From the NCBI GenBank assembly GCA_023548195.1, contig JAJHZJ010000221.1, forward strand, positions 2,772,001 to 2,836,000: 64,000 nt of DNA, read 5' to 3'. Positions 11,841-22,200 of the stretch are shown piece after piece. Under the pieces are notes generated by a model. The model did not search any database. It saw nothing but the letters and a program-made list of their open reading frames with translations, and was not told where the DNA came from. A program made the position numbers and the translations under genes. Within the stretch, counting starts at the first letter, position 1. The number at the start of each line of letters is the position of its first letter. The stretch comes from Bettongia penicillata ogilbyi. Lineage: Eukaryota > Chordata > Mammalia > Diprotodontia > Potoroidae.

Positions 11841-13765
11841 ATATGTACTCCATTATTTTGCTTCTGAACAACATTAAGACACTCCTCTGCTCACTGAGAC
11901 ATAGACCGCCATTATTTTATGCAGATGGTGCTGGAAATAAACTCTATTTCATTCAGGTAATGGCTGGTAAGCAGTTATTTTCCATTTTTCTCTTTTTCCT
12001 CCCAACCTATGCTGGTGTTATATTGTGTCGGTAAAAAGGCTGTTATGCCTTTCTTATGTGTATTGCTTTGGAAATGGGGTTTAAAGGTAACTGTGATAAG
12101 TAGGTAGCACCATTTACTTTAATGTTACAGTCAGTTAGAGGTTCTTGCAAATGATTAGCGAATTTACATCAGCTAAGAGTCAAGCTAATGTTTTGAATCA
12201 ACAGCTCTAACGCTTTTAAAAATAGGCTCACAACACAACTATTTTTGGGTGGTGTTCTCTTAACACAGGCCCTTTTATTTCAAGGTGTCAACAATATTAC
12301 CTCTTTCAATGTTATAAATCACTCTTCCGTTGTTAATTTACCTATCTACGTTCATCTATGGCACCCTATAAACAATGTAGCTCACTCCTCTTTCCTGGGG
12401 CCCTGGGAAGCAAGGTGGTTATGCTGCTGTAATGAGGTCCATTACATGCACGTCACATTCCATAAGCTGTTTCCTAGCCCTAAGGCCTCTTAGTCTAGGC
12501 TGACTATTAATCTCCACCTCCTACCATATGGCCAGAGTATTCTGGCTGCCTCTATTATGATTATAACCAAAATATATTTCACAGGAATAGAAGACTGGAT
12601 GGTGGCCATGCCTACATAGAGAATGTTTTTAGGAAAAAAGAAGGAAGAATTCATCAGGTCAGTTCCTTGGATGGGAATTTTCTATTGCTAATTAGCCTCT
12701 AAAATTTCTACTTCTGTCCTGTTACCTCAGAAAGAAAGGAATCATCAAGTTAGTTCATTGGTGGGAGCTTTTTATCATTATCCCCTGTTCATGCATTATA
12801 ATGTAGATTTGCATTAATTCATTCAATAAAAACATGGCTAAAAGGTTTTGAGTGGAGCACACTTTACTTAATCAAATCACCTATTATGAAACACTAGGGA
12901 AATCTGCTATTTATAAGTTCTCTGCAGAATATTTTTGTTAAACTAAAGACTCCTTTGGAAATGTGAGTAATTGTCTCATTTATTTATTTTTGGAGACAAC
13001 GTGTAAGTATAATGGATAGAAGGTTTTGCTCAAACTCTGACACATACTGACTTCAGATGAACTGAGCAGCCTTAGGGACTAAAACATTTTCCTTTTCTAA
13101 TACTTTCTGGTACAATTATGCTCTAGAATATGGAAGAATTTCTCCATGTTGATGAAATCATAAGTCAGATCCTCAAACTCAAGTGTTATAAAATTAAAAT
13201 TTGGATTTTCTCAAAGGGGTATAGGATGTAGGAATGGAGTAGCACACCGATACCAGAAATAAGTCTAGGGAGAAGGACATAGGCATATCACACTCCAGAT
13301 AACTCTATAAACTCCAGATCCACAAGACAAATTTTCAAAAGCTGCACTGGTCCTCTAGTCTAGTGGGCACAGAGGCCCTATCAGAAGTAAGATGGGGTGG
13401 TGGTGCGGAACAGAGTGGGGATACCTCCTTTAAGAGGTATACCTTTAAGAGGTAGCCTCCTTCAGAGGTTGCTTTGGTAACAATTTTACCTAACATTGAA
13501 ATGGAAATTCTTTTGTCTAGACTTGACACTGTCTAGCAGTGTGCCCTCTCTATAAAGACATTTGTCTCTGGCTGAGTTCATGTGAAGGAACCTCTCTTTT
13601 GGAAAGGGGATAGACTAAAATGGTAAATTGTTTGGCAGATGAGGTACTCTGCATGGGGAACCTCCATCAGTTAGTATACATTTATTAAAACAAAAGTGAA
13701 ATGGTACCTGCCCTCAAAGGGCTTATCTTCCAAGTAGTAATTTCCCCCTAGAGCTAGGCTGGAGA
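11841..13765. other. GDNF intron, no classifiable feature
   Basis: AT-rich sequence without recognised repeats over most of its length. Short similar phrases near 12640 and 12740 (ATCATCAGGTYAGTTCCTTGG / ATCATCAAGTTAGTTCATTGG) hint at an old local duplication. No exon is recognised, and the last GDNF exon is not here. Confidence 0.5.
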
Positions 13766-13769
13766 AGCA

Positions 13770-13945
13770 ATCTCATATTTTTTTCAGTGCCACGGACCTT
13801 TTTGGCAATCTGAGGAAGCTTACAGACCCTTTCTCAGAACAACATTGTAAATAATTGGAGAAAATACTAAATTTCAGTTGGAGGTCAGTGAAAACAAGAA
13901 AAAAAATTTTCATCCAAGTTCACAGACCTCTTGAAATCTAACCAC
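13770..13945. repeat. Old DNA-transposon-like segment
   Basis: The text CAGTGCCACGGACCTTTTTGGCA ... CCAAGTTCACAGACCTCTTG resembles old mammalian hAT-type nonautonomous elements with 'ACGGACC' ends. Family unknown. Confidence 0.35.
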
Positions 13946-14029
13946 TTTCTGCTACTTTTTTTTTTTTTTTTTTTACCAGCAAGCACTTTAAAAATAATCT
14001 CGTAACCCTGAACCTCCTAGGGATCATGG

Positions 14030-14350
14030 GATTTAGAGTTGGATGGAACTTTAGAGCTCCTCTAAGTCACAGGATCATAGATTTAGAGATGGAAGGGATG
14101 AGCTCAAAAGTCATCTAGTCCAAATTTCTCACTTTACATAAGTGGACACCAAGGCCCTGAAAGGTAAAGGAATTTGCCCCCAAACCACACAGGTAGTATA
14201 CAGCAAAGCCTGTATCTGAATTTAGGTTTTGTAATTCCAAATCCAGAGTTCTTTTCATACTACATAGAAAAGTCACACATACACACAGCTGTTTCCCTGC
14301 CCACCTCCTCATTTTACAAAAGAGGAAACTCAGGCCTCAAAAAAAGGATG
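14030..14350. repeat. MIR-like copies next to the GDNF exon
   Basis: GGATCATAGATTTAGAGATGGAAGGGA, CATCTAGTCCAAATTTCTCAC and CATTTTACAAAAGAGGAAACTCAGG are MIR/SINE words. They lie about 250 bases inside the intron from the GDNF donor. Confidence 0.7.
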
Positions 14351-14596
14351 AAATTTGTTCCAGCCCAAGGCATCTGATGCTAAAATCAGTCCTCCCTTTT
14401 CCCTGGACCTTGCTACCTCATCACTCTCTTCTGTGGAAAAAGTTCACTCTCCCATCTTCTCTTAGCAGTCTTGTCCTTGATCCCACAAGGACTAAGAGAA
14501 GATCATCTCTACCCCTGGGGGTGCCATCTATTTGCTTTGGTTTTCTGCATGATTAGTAGGTCTGAAAGGGTGGCTATGATGGGGAACGTTTCTTAC

Positions 14597-14744
14597 AGTC
14601 ACTTCTCACAGCGTAAGGAGCCAGTCGGCTGGGGGAGCGCTCTTCTTCTGAACCTCCAGGATACTTCTTACCAGCAGGCAGCGGGAAGGCGGGCACAGTG
14701 TGGAGCAGTACCAGGCAGACAGCCACAATATCCCATAACTTCAT
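14597..14744 (-). CDS. GDNF: GDNF, first main coding exon (partial gene)
   Basis: Glial cell line-derived neurotrophic factor is a secreted TGF-beta-superfamily ligand that signals through GFRA1 and RET in enteric nervous system, kidney and motor neuron development. The exon encodes 49 full codons plus one base. It begins MKLWDIVAVCLVLLHT, nearly identical to the mammalian GDNF signal peptide; residues 1-19 form a hydrophobic signal with likely cleavage before FPLPAGK, followed by the start of the propeptide. It ends at a GTAAGA donor (GT at 14596-14595) after the first base of a codon, the same phase as the mammalian gene, and I recall the human exon as only one codon longer. The acceptor is at 14771-14772. 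The propeptide end, furin site and mature cystine-knot domain belong to the last exon, which I could not find in 1-14596 and which should lie left of the window. No defect is seen in this exon. Confidence 0.96.
14670..14671 (-). promoter_or_regulatory. GDNF: Internal alternative splice donor in the GDNF exon
   Basis: The codons for Ala-Gly-Lys contain G|GTAAGAAG, with GT at 14671-14670. Using it would drop 75 bases (25 codons) in frame before joining the next exon. In human and rodent GDNF the same place is the alternative donor of the short (beta) isoform, which lacks 26 residues. The site is seen in the sequence; its use is inferred. Confidence 0.7.
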
Positions 14745-14770
14745 CTTAGATTCCCGTCCAGCGGCGGCTC
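14745..14770 (-). other. GDNF: 5' UTR part of the GDNF coding exon and its acceptor
   Basis: Upstream of the ATG, the minus strand has a pyrimidine-rich tract and CAG at 14773-14771, so the exon starts at 14770. Read in frame with the ATG, the 26 bases give AAAGRESK, close to the N-terminal extension I recall for the long human GDNF isoform (AAAGRDFK). This supports both the acceptor and its phase. Confidence 0.82.
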
Positions 14771-15003
14771 CTGGAGGGTTGGGGGGGGGGGTAGGGTCAG
14801 GAGAGAGAGAGAGATAGGGAAAGGTCAACCTTCCAGCCGTGTGGACAGTCACAGTCCCCTCTCCCTCCCACTGCAAAGCCAGTCTCCCCCCCAGCTTTCA
14901 CATTCATGCCAGTTGATGCACCTGCGAACCCCCAGGTGACTGCTTCCTTAAAGAATCCACCTCGCATATAATTATTACTATTCCCTTTGGGGAGCAAACT
15001 TAC

Positions 15004-15060
15004 CAGTTGGGAATCTTTCCCATTACACTGTGTAATACAGAATGCTGGGACTTGAACGAA
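15004..15060 (-). other. GDNF: Candidate upstream alternative 5' exon of GDNF (3' boundary only)
   Basis: A strong minus-strand donor, CTG|GTAAGTTT, has its GT at 15003-15002 and would define a 233-base intron to the acceptor at 14771. Just before it is an ATG at 15023-15021 followed by codons for GKIPN; the human long isoform, as I recall it, has an upstream exon encoding a short peptide with Pro-Asn near its end. Spliced, this ATG reads 14 codons into the coding exon and stops at 14748-14746. The upstream limit of the exon cannot be set; 15060 is arbitrary. Confidence 0.4.
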
Positions 15061-15099
15061 AGGGGGACAGGGCTTAGACTTCAGTCTCTGGCGGCCCTT

Positions 15100-17158
15100 T
15101 CTGTCTCCCTAGATGACAGCCTCCCAAGGGAGCTCAGTCCCGAAACCCTGCCAGCACGCACCCATTGCTGGCAGGGGTGCCATCCTCCTCCTCTCATGTT
15201 TTCCTGGGGACCCAGGGAGCCAGTGCAGATCTCTTTTCAAGTCCGGCGCCCCCCCTTTTCTCCGCCTCGACCCCACCTCTGGGGTGGGGGAGCCTTGGAG
15301 CTGGGTAGCTGCTCCTGCCCTGCCCCACATCTGCAGCCCAGGCTCCTTCCTCACCCCACCCCATCCCCCAATTCAGCTTTAGCCCCTTCCATTTCCCTCC
15401 TCATCCCCCCCCCCCCCCAAACCCCCAGCCCAAGACAGCTCGGAGAAACCAACCTTCCCCAGAGAAACTCCCTCCCTCGGTGGGAAGCCCCGCCGTGGAA
15501 GCCGATCTTTCGCCCCATCGCGGGGCTCACCCACGCTAATAGGAACAAGAACTAGAATGACATTTCTCCCTAGGATTTCCTGGTCCATCACTTGCAGTAA
15601 GTGGCTACAGCCGGTTTCGCTGTATGCACTTGCATCTTTGTCTATGGGCGGCTCGGTTTTTTTCTTTCGCTAACCCGGCACCAAAGGGGAAAAAAACCAA
15701 AAAACAAACCAACCAACTTTTATTGGGGACAGGAAAGGAGTGTTAGTAGGAATCGGGCAGCTTTAATTCTGTTTAGGTGTAAGGCAGCGATGGCACTTGT
15801 CTTACAACATCTGATCAGCAGCAGCACTCTGGAAATGTCCCCCTCCCTCCCGCCCCATTCGTTCCCCCACCTCTCCCCACGTCCTCTCCTTCTCCAGGGA
15901 GACCAGACCTAGGGAAGCCTCCCGCGCTCTCCCATGCAGCCCCAGCCAAGCCTCTCCAGGCACAAAGCATTGCAATTTGCTCACAGCTCCGGGGGAGGGA
16001 TCGCCCGGGATGCGCGACCGGGAGCAAGCAGAAAAGGACGTGCCCGCGGCGCCTCCGGGGCGCTGCTCGCTCTGCGAAGGGGACCTGGGCACTGAGAGGC
16101 CTGAGCTGGCGCTTCACGTCGGGCTCCAGCTCCAGCTTGGGGCGGGGTGGGGGTTTAGGGCAGGAGGAGCGTGATACAATAAATACGAGCCTTCCTCAGC
16201 CAGGGGGCACCATTTGGACTTTTCACACTCCCTCCCCCTACCCCTCTGCCGCCCCCCCCGAAAAGGAAAAAAAAAAAAGCCCAGGGAAGGCGGGGAGAAA
16301 CAGTGCCGTCCAACTTCAGTTACTCTCGAAGCTTTACTGTTCACTCGCGCCCCTCTCCTCCCGAGCCACAAAAACTTGGGCTGAACGGGAGAGGGCAGAG
16401 AGCCGTGTGTGTGAGCGCGTGGGTTCGAGGTCTAAGGGCCGGACAACCGATGGGCCGGTTTGGTCCGGGTCTTTCCTAGACGCCCACCGACCCTAGCTTC
16501 CCAAAGTCGCTCTCCCTTCCCAAGTCTGCCGGCTTTTGGTGACGGACCCTGCAGGCGGCCGGAGCTCCACGTGGTTAATGCCCTTCTCTCCCAATAAATA
16601 AAACATACCCGTCGGAAAAGGACGAGTCGGCCCCCGCCCCCTCCCACCGAAAAGGGGAAAAGGCAGGGATGGAGCCACGGAGAAGGGGTGCGGAAAGGAG
16701 AGCTTTTAGCAGAAAAAGTCTGCGGCTGCCTCGGGCCAGTGGTACTTATCTGGGCCACATCTTTCCCGCGCCCTCCCCTTCTGGTTCTCAGGCACTCCAG
16801 ACTTTCCTCCCGCCGCCCCAGTGCCGTCCGGCCCGCCTAGAGAAGGGTTTAATTGGGCCGCCCCCACCCACGGTGCCCGCCGCCCGCCCTGGGGCTAGCT
16901 CGGCCGAGATGGATGCATTTTCCATTCTCGTGGCATTTGTTTGCTCGCTTAAGCAGCTGTTTGGCCGCACTCGCCAGGAGGAAGAAGAAACTCCAAGAGA
17001 CCCGCGGCCCCGACCTCCCAATCCAGCCGGGGCTTGTCTGCTGGGCGGCGGCGGAGGTGGGGGAGGCTGTGGGCAGCGACCCCCCGGGAGGGGGGCAACG
17101 TCGTGGTTCCATCGCCTTCCCCTCCAAATAGACGTTACGACACCGAAGCCATGCAAAC

Positions 17159-17224
<66 letters not shown>

Positions 17225-17450
17225 TGTGTCTGTGTCTGTGTGTGGAGATTAGGGAGCAGGACTTTGGGAAGCCGTGAAGGGCCTTCTCTCTCTTCCTCTG
17301 TCCTGCCCACAAGCCCGCATCCTCCCCAAAGCTCGCGGGCACGAGGCTAGAGCACCGATCCCAATCCAGGTGCCCGCCTGCCTTCCCCGCCCACCCACCC
17401 ACAGCACAAGGAGACAGAGTTCCCTTCCGTATTGAAAGGGCTTTCCCCTG
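15100..17450. promoter_or_regulatory. Proximal CpG-rich block (GDNF intron 1 side)
   Basis: This GC-rich sequence has frequent CpG, densest at about 16000-16170 and 16540-17120, and long C or G runs. It lies just upstream of the GDNF coding exon. It holds many GC boxes and a TG microsatellite, and no repeat element that I recognise. Long open frames here follow from GC richness and do not look like proteins. It is probably an alternative GDNF promoter region and could also start an antisense transcript. Confidence 0.7.
17160..17245. repeat. (TG)n microsatellite inside the CpG-rich block
   Basis: About 31 uninterrupted TG units are followed by TGTCTG variant units. The tract lies between the proximal CpG block and the distal candidate exons, within the presumed first intron of GDNF. 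Confidence 0.97.
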
Positions 17451-18634
17451 GTTTCCCCCCGGCTGGTGGCGGATGGGAGATTTCAAAAATTGGACGTGGA
17501 GTTTCTCAATTATGAGTGTGGCGAAGCTGGCAAAGGAGAGGAAATGGAAAACTCTACGTCCCGCCAAAGAGGAGGCTCCCGGATCCCTGGTTGTCTTCCC
17601 GCTCTCAGCCCGGCTCTTTCCTGTCCCCGAAACAGGCCCCCTGGGCTGCGGAAAGCGCATTCTTCTCTCCCGAGAAAGCCCTCACTGAAGGCTTTGGAGC
17701 TAGAAGCTCTTTCAGTTCTCCTCTCTGCTCTGGGGAGGAAACGGAATGCAGGCTCATCCTATGCAAAACCGCCTGCTTCCAGAGGGGTGCAAAAAGTGGG
17801 CCCAGCTTGGTCTGGGCGTGTTTCTCAAAGGCCCGGGTCTTTTTTTTTCTCTTTAGCCCGCCTTCGGGTTTTGTCACTCTCGCCTTTTCCTTCTCTTCTC
17901 TCACTATTTCTTCCTTCATTCTCTTTCCATTTGTTTGCTCCCAAACAAATGTGCCTATTGCTTCTTTCCCCATTTCTTTTCCGAGTAGTCTGCCCAACGG
18001 CCAACCCAGAATAACAGTCTTGCATTTGCATAAGACGCCTTATGGCATTCACCAAAGTGTTTTCACATAGATACAGCTTTAAAAACAAAACAGTAGTTCA
18101 AATAAAGAAAGTGACATAGTCACAGAGTTGTAAATTATTAGAGCAATAAAGGAACTTTAGAGATTAAGCAGTTCAAAACTCCCTTCATCTTAAGGGTAAG
18201 GTGCTCAGACTAATCGATCCTGGACAAGTCACTTAACCTCAGCAGTAAAAGTAGGATAATAATAACACCTCTTTGGAAGGGTTGGAAGGGTTATGAGCAT
18301 AAAGTGCTTTCCAAAGCTAAAAGGTTTTAGAATATAGCATTGTAACATAGTGCTTAAAGATGACGATGAAACAATGATATCAACTGAGGACCAGAGATGG
18401 CCAGAGAAGTCAACGGTGGCAGAGCTGCGACAAGAAACCAGATTTCCTGATCTGGTATTTTTGGCTAATGAACTACCTTACAGAAGGAAGAGAAGGGTGG
18501 TACTCAGCACCTAAATCTGAGGTACATAGCATGGTACAGATCCTAGAGAGGAATCGGATCAATGGCGATGGAAGGGGCCACTTTACAAGTCCTCTGTCCT
18601 CCCTACCAAGTGTTTGAGTAACTTTTCCTCATTT

Positions 18635-18653
18635 TGGGCACTAGGGGGCACTA
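18635..18653 (+). promoter_or_regulatory. CTCF-like motif
   Basis: GGGCACTAGGGGGCACTA matches the core CTCF consensus closely (CCASYAGRKGGCRS type). It lies between the two CpG-dense blocks in presumed GDNF intron 1, outside any repeat I recognise. Occupancy is inferred. Confidence 0.45.
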
Positions 18654-19828
18654 AAACCCACCATAGTTCAGTAAATCCCACCTTACTACATAGTTGGGAA
18701 GTTTGGTCATTTGTCAAATATAACAGAAGGTGGTGGTAGTAGGGAGGAAATTGCTCACCTTAAAATCTTATGGAGTTGCCCCTAGAACTATTTGATATTC
18801 CTACCTAACACTATCCCTGTCCACTCTCTTTCCCAATCCAACTCCCCTCTAACCTGGACGAGTTTCTTGACAAATTTTCTTTGGAGACTGAAGTCTGTCC
18901 TCACCCTTCACCTAAGAAAACCTAGTCAAATGAGGTCCTTTCACACCCAGATGAACACCTGTACCACAAGAACCCCTCCCTTGCTCTTAATTCTTAAGTC
19001 AGAGGAAGTTATATTTGGGCTTTAGTTTCAAGATTGACATGAGAATTAAAAAAATGAGATAAGGATTTTGAGAAGAAGGTAGGTCAGCTTGAAACCAATC
19101 TGTGGGGAAGAGGACTGGAAAGGAACAGAGAAAATATTCATATATAACAGTGATATTTGTAAGCAACACTTTACCCTCAGCAAGGAGCCTTTAAATAGCA
19201 TACTTTGAGAAGTGTTATGTGGGGAAGTAAGAAGAAGATGAGGATATAAGTAGCTAACTGCTATCTACTGGGTGACCTAGGACAAGTTACTAACATCTTT
19301 GGTCTGAGGTGACTTCTAAGTTTACAATCCTGTGAACCTTTTGTTTTAACCCTATGAATTTCCATCCAGTGACTATTTCACCATACTCTTAAGAGCTGAG
19401 CAGGTTGGTTTTCATCCCATGCTTTTGGGGGTCACCAGTTTAATTCCTTACTAGGTTATGGGAGTCCTATCTCAGGAGATAGGGTGGAAAGTGTCTATGA
19501 AAAATGTGGAAGAAAACAGAAAGTTCAAAGCAGGCTACAGCAGTGATGTGTTGAGAAACTGAAAGTCTGTCCTGTATTGAATAGGTTAGTGGGAGTCCTG
19601 CTTACCACAGAGATTGTTTAGTCTTTCTGCAGTTTTCTCTCACTTGTCACTTGTTACACTGACAGACTTAACCCCTGCCCTTAGAAAGCAGAGGCATCAG
19701 GGGCTACACATAGTGGCTGAAGTGGAGAAAATTCAGCTAGGATCTAAGTATTTACTATTTTGTGGGATTTGTTAGTCCCATCAAAATAACACCAAGCAAA
19801 CAATATTTTAGGAAGAAACAAAGGCATC

Positions 19829-19831
<3 letters not shown>

Positions 19832-19913
<82 letters not shown>

Positions 19914-19920
19914 TCTCTCT
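19832..19920. repeat. (CT)n microsatellite
   Basis: A nearly pure CT tract with two TTCT interruptions near its right end. On the GDNF sense (minus) strand it is GA-rich. It lies in presumed intron 1. Confidence 0.97.
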
Positions 19921-20962
19921 GTATGGATGAATGGATAGGGAATTTATTTCCTTGCTCTCCTTAGCTTAGAATTTATTTGTAGACTTAAAGCCAAGAGTAG
20001 ATAAAGAGGAGACTCATTGGCGAGGCCATCCTTTTGAATGAAGGCACTTCCACAGAGAAACTTGAACATGGGATAGCTATTCTGGAGACCCCACCTGTGA
20101 AAGGGGGGATGTTACAGGTGCTGCATTTAAAAGAAAGTCCCCAAATAAAGCAAAACAAAGCATTCATTAGAAGATTCATGCCATAGCTGAAATTGTAGTT
20201 TTTATTTATTTAAATTCATTCTACAGCACACTGACATCAGTGGAAGCCAGATGCACACAAGATATAAACACAATGGTGGTTGGTCAGTCTCTTGGACCAG
20301 GGGTTCATCTAGCATGTGCTCTGCTTAACTTAGGTTAATTCTGACAGCATGTGTCTGTAGAAAAGGAAAGCAGCTGCAGGATCTCTCCTCTCCCAAACCA
20401 ATTTTCACTTGGGGAGAGGCTTTGAGAAAAACCAATGGGCAAGTTATGCCACTCCGCTTGGAAAGTCCTAAGGGATAGGAGTACAAAGGTGAACACCCTT
20501 ACAGGTGTATATGCTCAGGAAGGGGCAAGTCATCTTTCTAACCTCCTGGATGCGGAGGACAGCAAATGATAATGTGGATTTAACCTATTTTGAAGGGCTT
20601 AATTCAAGACGCTTTAACGCCTCGGCCAGAAGTCACCACGGGAGTCTTCACTTTGCACTTTTACGCACCATTGCCACACGCTCGCAGGTATCTACATTTC
20701 TTTTCAACCCAGAGAAGACTAAAGCAGACTCACTAATAATTGCTTTATCCAGTGTTATGGTAGGTACGGATAAAGAGAACAGCTTGGACACTTAAAGTTG
20801 TGGGGAGGACGACAACTTCACTTTCCCTTGCACCCTACCCCAGGACAGAAAAGATCATGTGGCACAGCCCTGGCTCCACAGAGAGGCATCCTGGGCTCCA
20901 GAAGGTGGAGGGAGAACTGGAGGGATTGCACTTGAGGAGAAGACGACCTTCTCCAAACTTAC

Positions 20963-21045
20963 CTAAGTCCCCTTTTAGGCAGGGCCTTCTGCCTTCTCAT
21001 TTTCAACTTCTCCCTTTCCACCCTCTCCTCCTAGTTTCCCACCCT
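20963..21045 (-). other. GDNF: Candidate GDNF 5' UTR exon end (donor at 20962)
   Basis: The minus strand has CTTAG|GTAAGTTT, a near-consensus donor, at the left edge of the distal CpG-dense block. Splicing to 14770 would give an intron of about 6.2 kb, which fits my recollection of a several-kb first intron in human GDNF. The upstream limit is not defined, and no transcript evidence is available here. Confidence 0.3.
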
Positions 21046-22200
21046 ATCTAGCTTCCTTCTTTCTCTCTTCGGGCCGCCGCACCTTCTCCTCGTCTCATCC
21101 TCCTGTCCTCTTCTCCTCTGCTGCCCGGTCCCAGGCCAGGCGCTCCGGGGCCAGCCAGGGGGACCCCGGTTCTCTCCATCCCCGCCTTTCCCCACCCTCA
21201 TCCTAGTGGGGTGGGGTGGGGGGTGGGAAGAGACCTATGTCGTCCGCCACAGCCCCTCTTACCTTTGATCCGGTCTCGGCAGACCCCCAGTTGGACATTA
21301 ACCCCAGGAAGCCCGAGTGCCAGCCAGTAACCGCATCGGGGCCGAGGTCAGGACCGCAGAGACCGGCGGAGCGGGGCTGGACACAAAGTTCGCAATCCCT
21401 GCTGGAAGCGTTCCGGAGAAGAGCCGATGGAGGGGTGGACCGAGGCGGCGGCGGCGGCTGCTGGGATCGCCGCGGCCGGCAGCTCCCCGGCTGCTCCCCC
21501 CACCCCCGGAGGACCGAGTCCGTGCAGCCGCTGCGGCCTTGGGTGGGGGGACCCGCGCCCCACTGCGCCGCGCTCCGCGCTCCGGGCTCCACTGGCCCGA
21601 GTCCCAGCCGCTCAGTAGCTCAGCCGCGGCAGCGCTCTGCGCCGCGGGGAGCGCCGCCTGGGAGCACTAGATGGGGCTGGAGGATGCTGCTGCCGCCGCC
21701 GCTGTTGCTGCCGAAGCCGAGATCCTCTTGCTTGGAAAGCTGAGCGAGACACCCCATCAACCTCTGCGGGGAGTCCAGTGAAGACATCGGGGCTCCAGGA
21801 GCAGCGGCTGGTCCGGGAGAGCCCGAGTTTGGGCCCGGGGGCGGGGGGAAAGGAGGAGATATTGGGGATGGGGGTGGGGAGGGGGAGGGGAAGAGGCGGA
21901 GGGGGGTGGCAGACGGGGGAGGGAGCCCACAGTCGCACACGTACCACCCGGGCTTGAGGTGGGAGGGGAGGGGGGAGAACTAGGGAAGGGAGAAGAAAAA
22001 GAAAAGAAAAAGGAAGCAGCGGTGCGTGAGACTTCCGAGATGGGGGTGGGGGTGGGTGGGAGTGGATGTCAGGAGTAGACAACTACGCGAAGTCGAAGGA
22101 GAGAGGGGCGCTGCGGAGGTGCGGCTCAGCCGTGCAAGGAGCAAGCGGTAGGATCCCCGGAAGGCAGGCGAGGACTTCAATCACATCGCCCGATTAGATC
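21000..22200. promoter_or_regulatory. Distal CpG island, likely main GDNF promoter region
   Basis: CpG-dense sequence with GCGGC repeats (about 21440-21730) is followed by a strongly G-rich plus strand (about 21830-22060). It is free of recognisable repeats, unlike the flanks. Its position, about 6.5 kb upstream of the coding exon, fits a first exon and promoter. Frames such as those at 21216-21743 have proline-, glycine- and arginine-rich composition typical of GC-rich noncoding DNA. Confidence 0.7.
21263..21600 (-). other. GDNF: Candidate GDNF first exon within the distal CpG island (donor at 21262)
   Basis: A second strong minus-strand donor, CAAAG|GTAAGAGG, lies inside the densest CpG sequence, where a broad CpG-island promoter would be expected. 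The start at 21600 is only a placeholder, since I cannot see the transcription start. This donor and the one at 20962 could be alternatives, or one may be unused. Confidence 0.32.

Larger units (their letters stand above)
17451..20962. other. Remainder of presumed GDNF intron 1
   Basis: GC content falls steadily after 17.45 kb. About 17830-17960 is pyrimidine-rich. Around 18140-18340 there are short MIR/SINE-like pieces. The CTCF-like motif and CT tract lie here. About 20500-20950 looks unique and moderately CpG-containing and could hold regulatory sequence. No coding exon is recognised. Confidence 0.6.

Noticed and set aside
13780..13805. REST/NRSE-like sequence (TTCAGTGCCACGGACC)
   Set aside because: Only the first half fits the consensus and it lies in an old DNA-transposon-like segment.
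1..14596. Search for the last GDNF exon
   Set aside because: No minus frame shows the cystine-knot cysteines, the furin site or other mature GDNF text, so the exon must be outside the window.
16788..17660. 290-codon minus frame and overlapping long frames in 15.0-18.1 kb
   Set aside because: They result from GC-rich DNA with few stops and run through the TG repeat as Thr-His. No domain, no splice support and poor composition for a protein.
20661..20700. Possible minus exon end GGCAATG|GTGCGT as the long-isoform GDNF exon
   Set aside because: Upstream codons do not resemble the expected short peptide and the donor is weaker than that at 15003.
21216..21743. 175-codon plus frame and companions in the distal CpG island
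   Set aside because: Overlapping frames are open on both strands at once, as expected for CpG islands, and none resembles a known protein.
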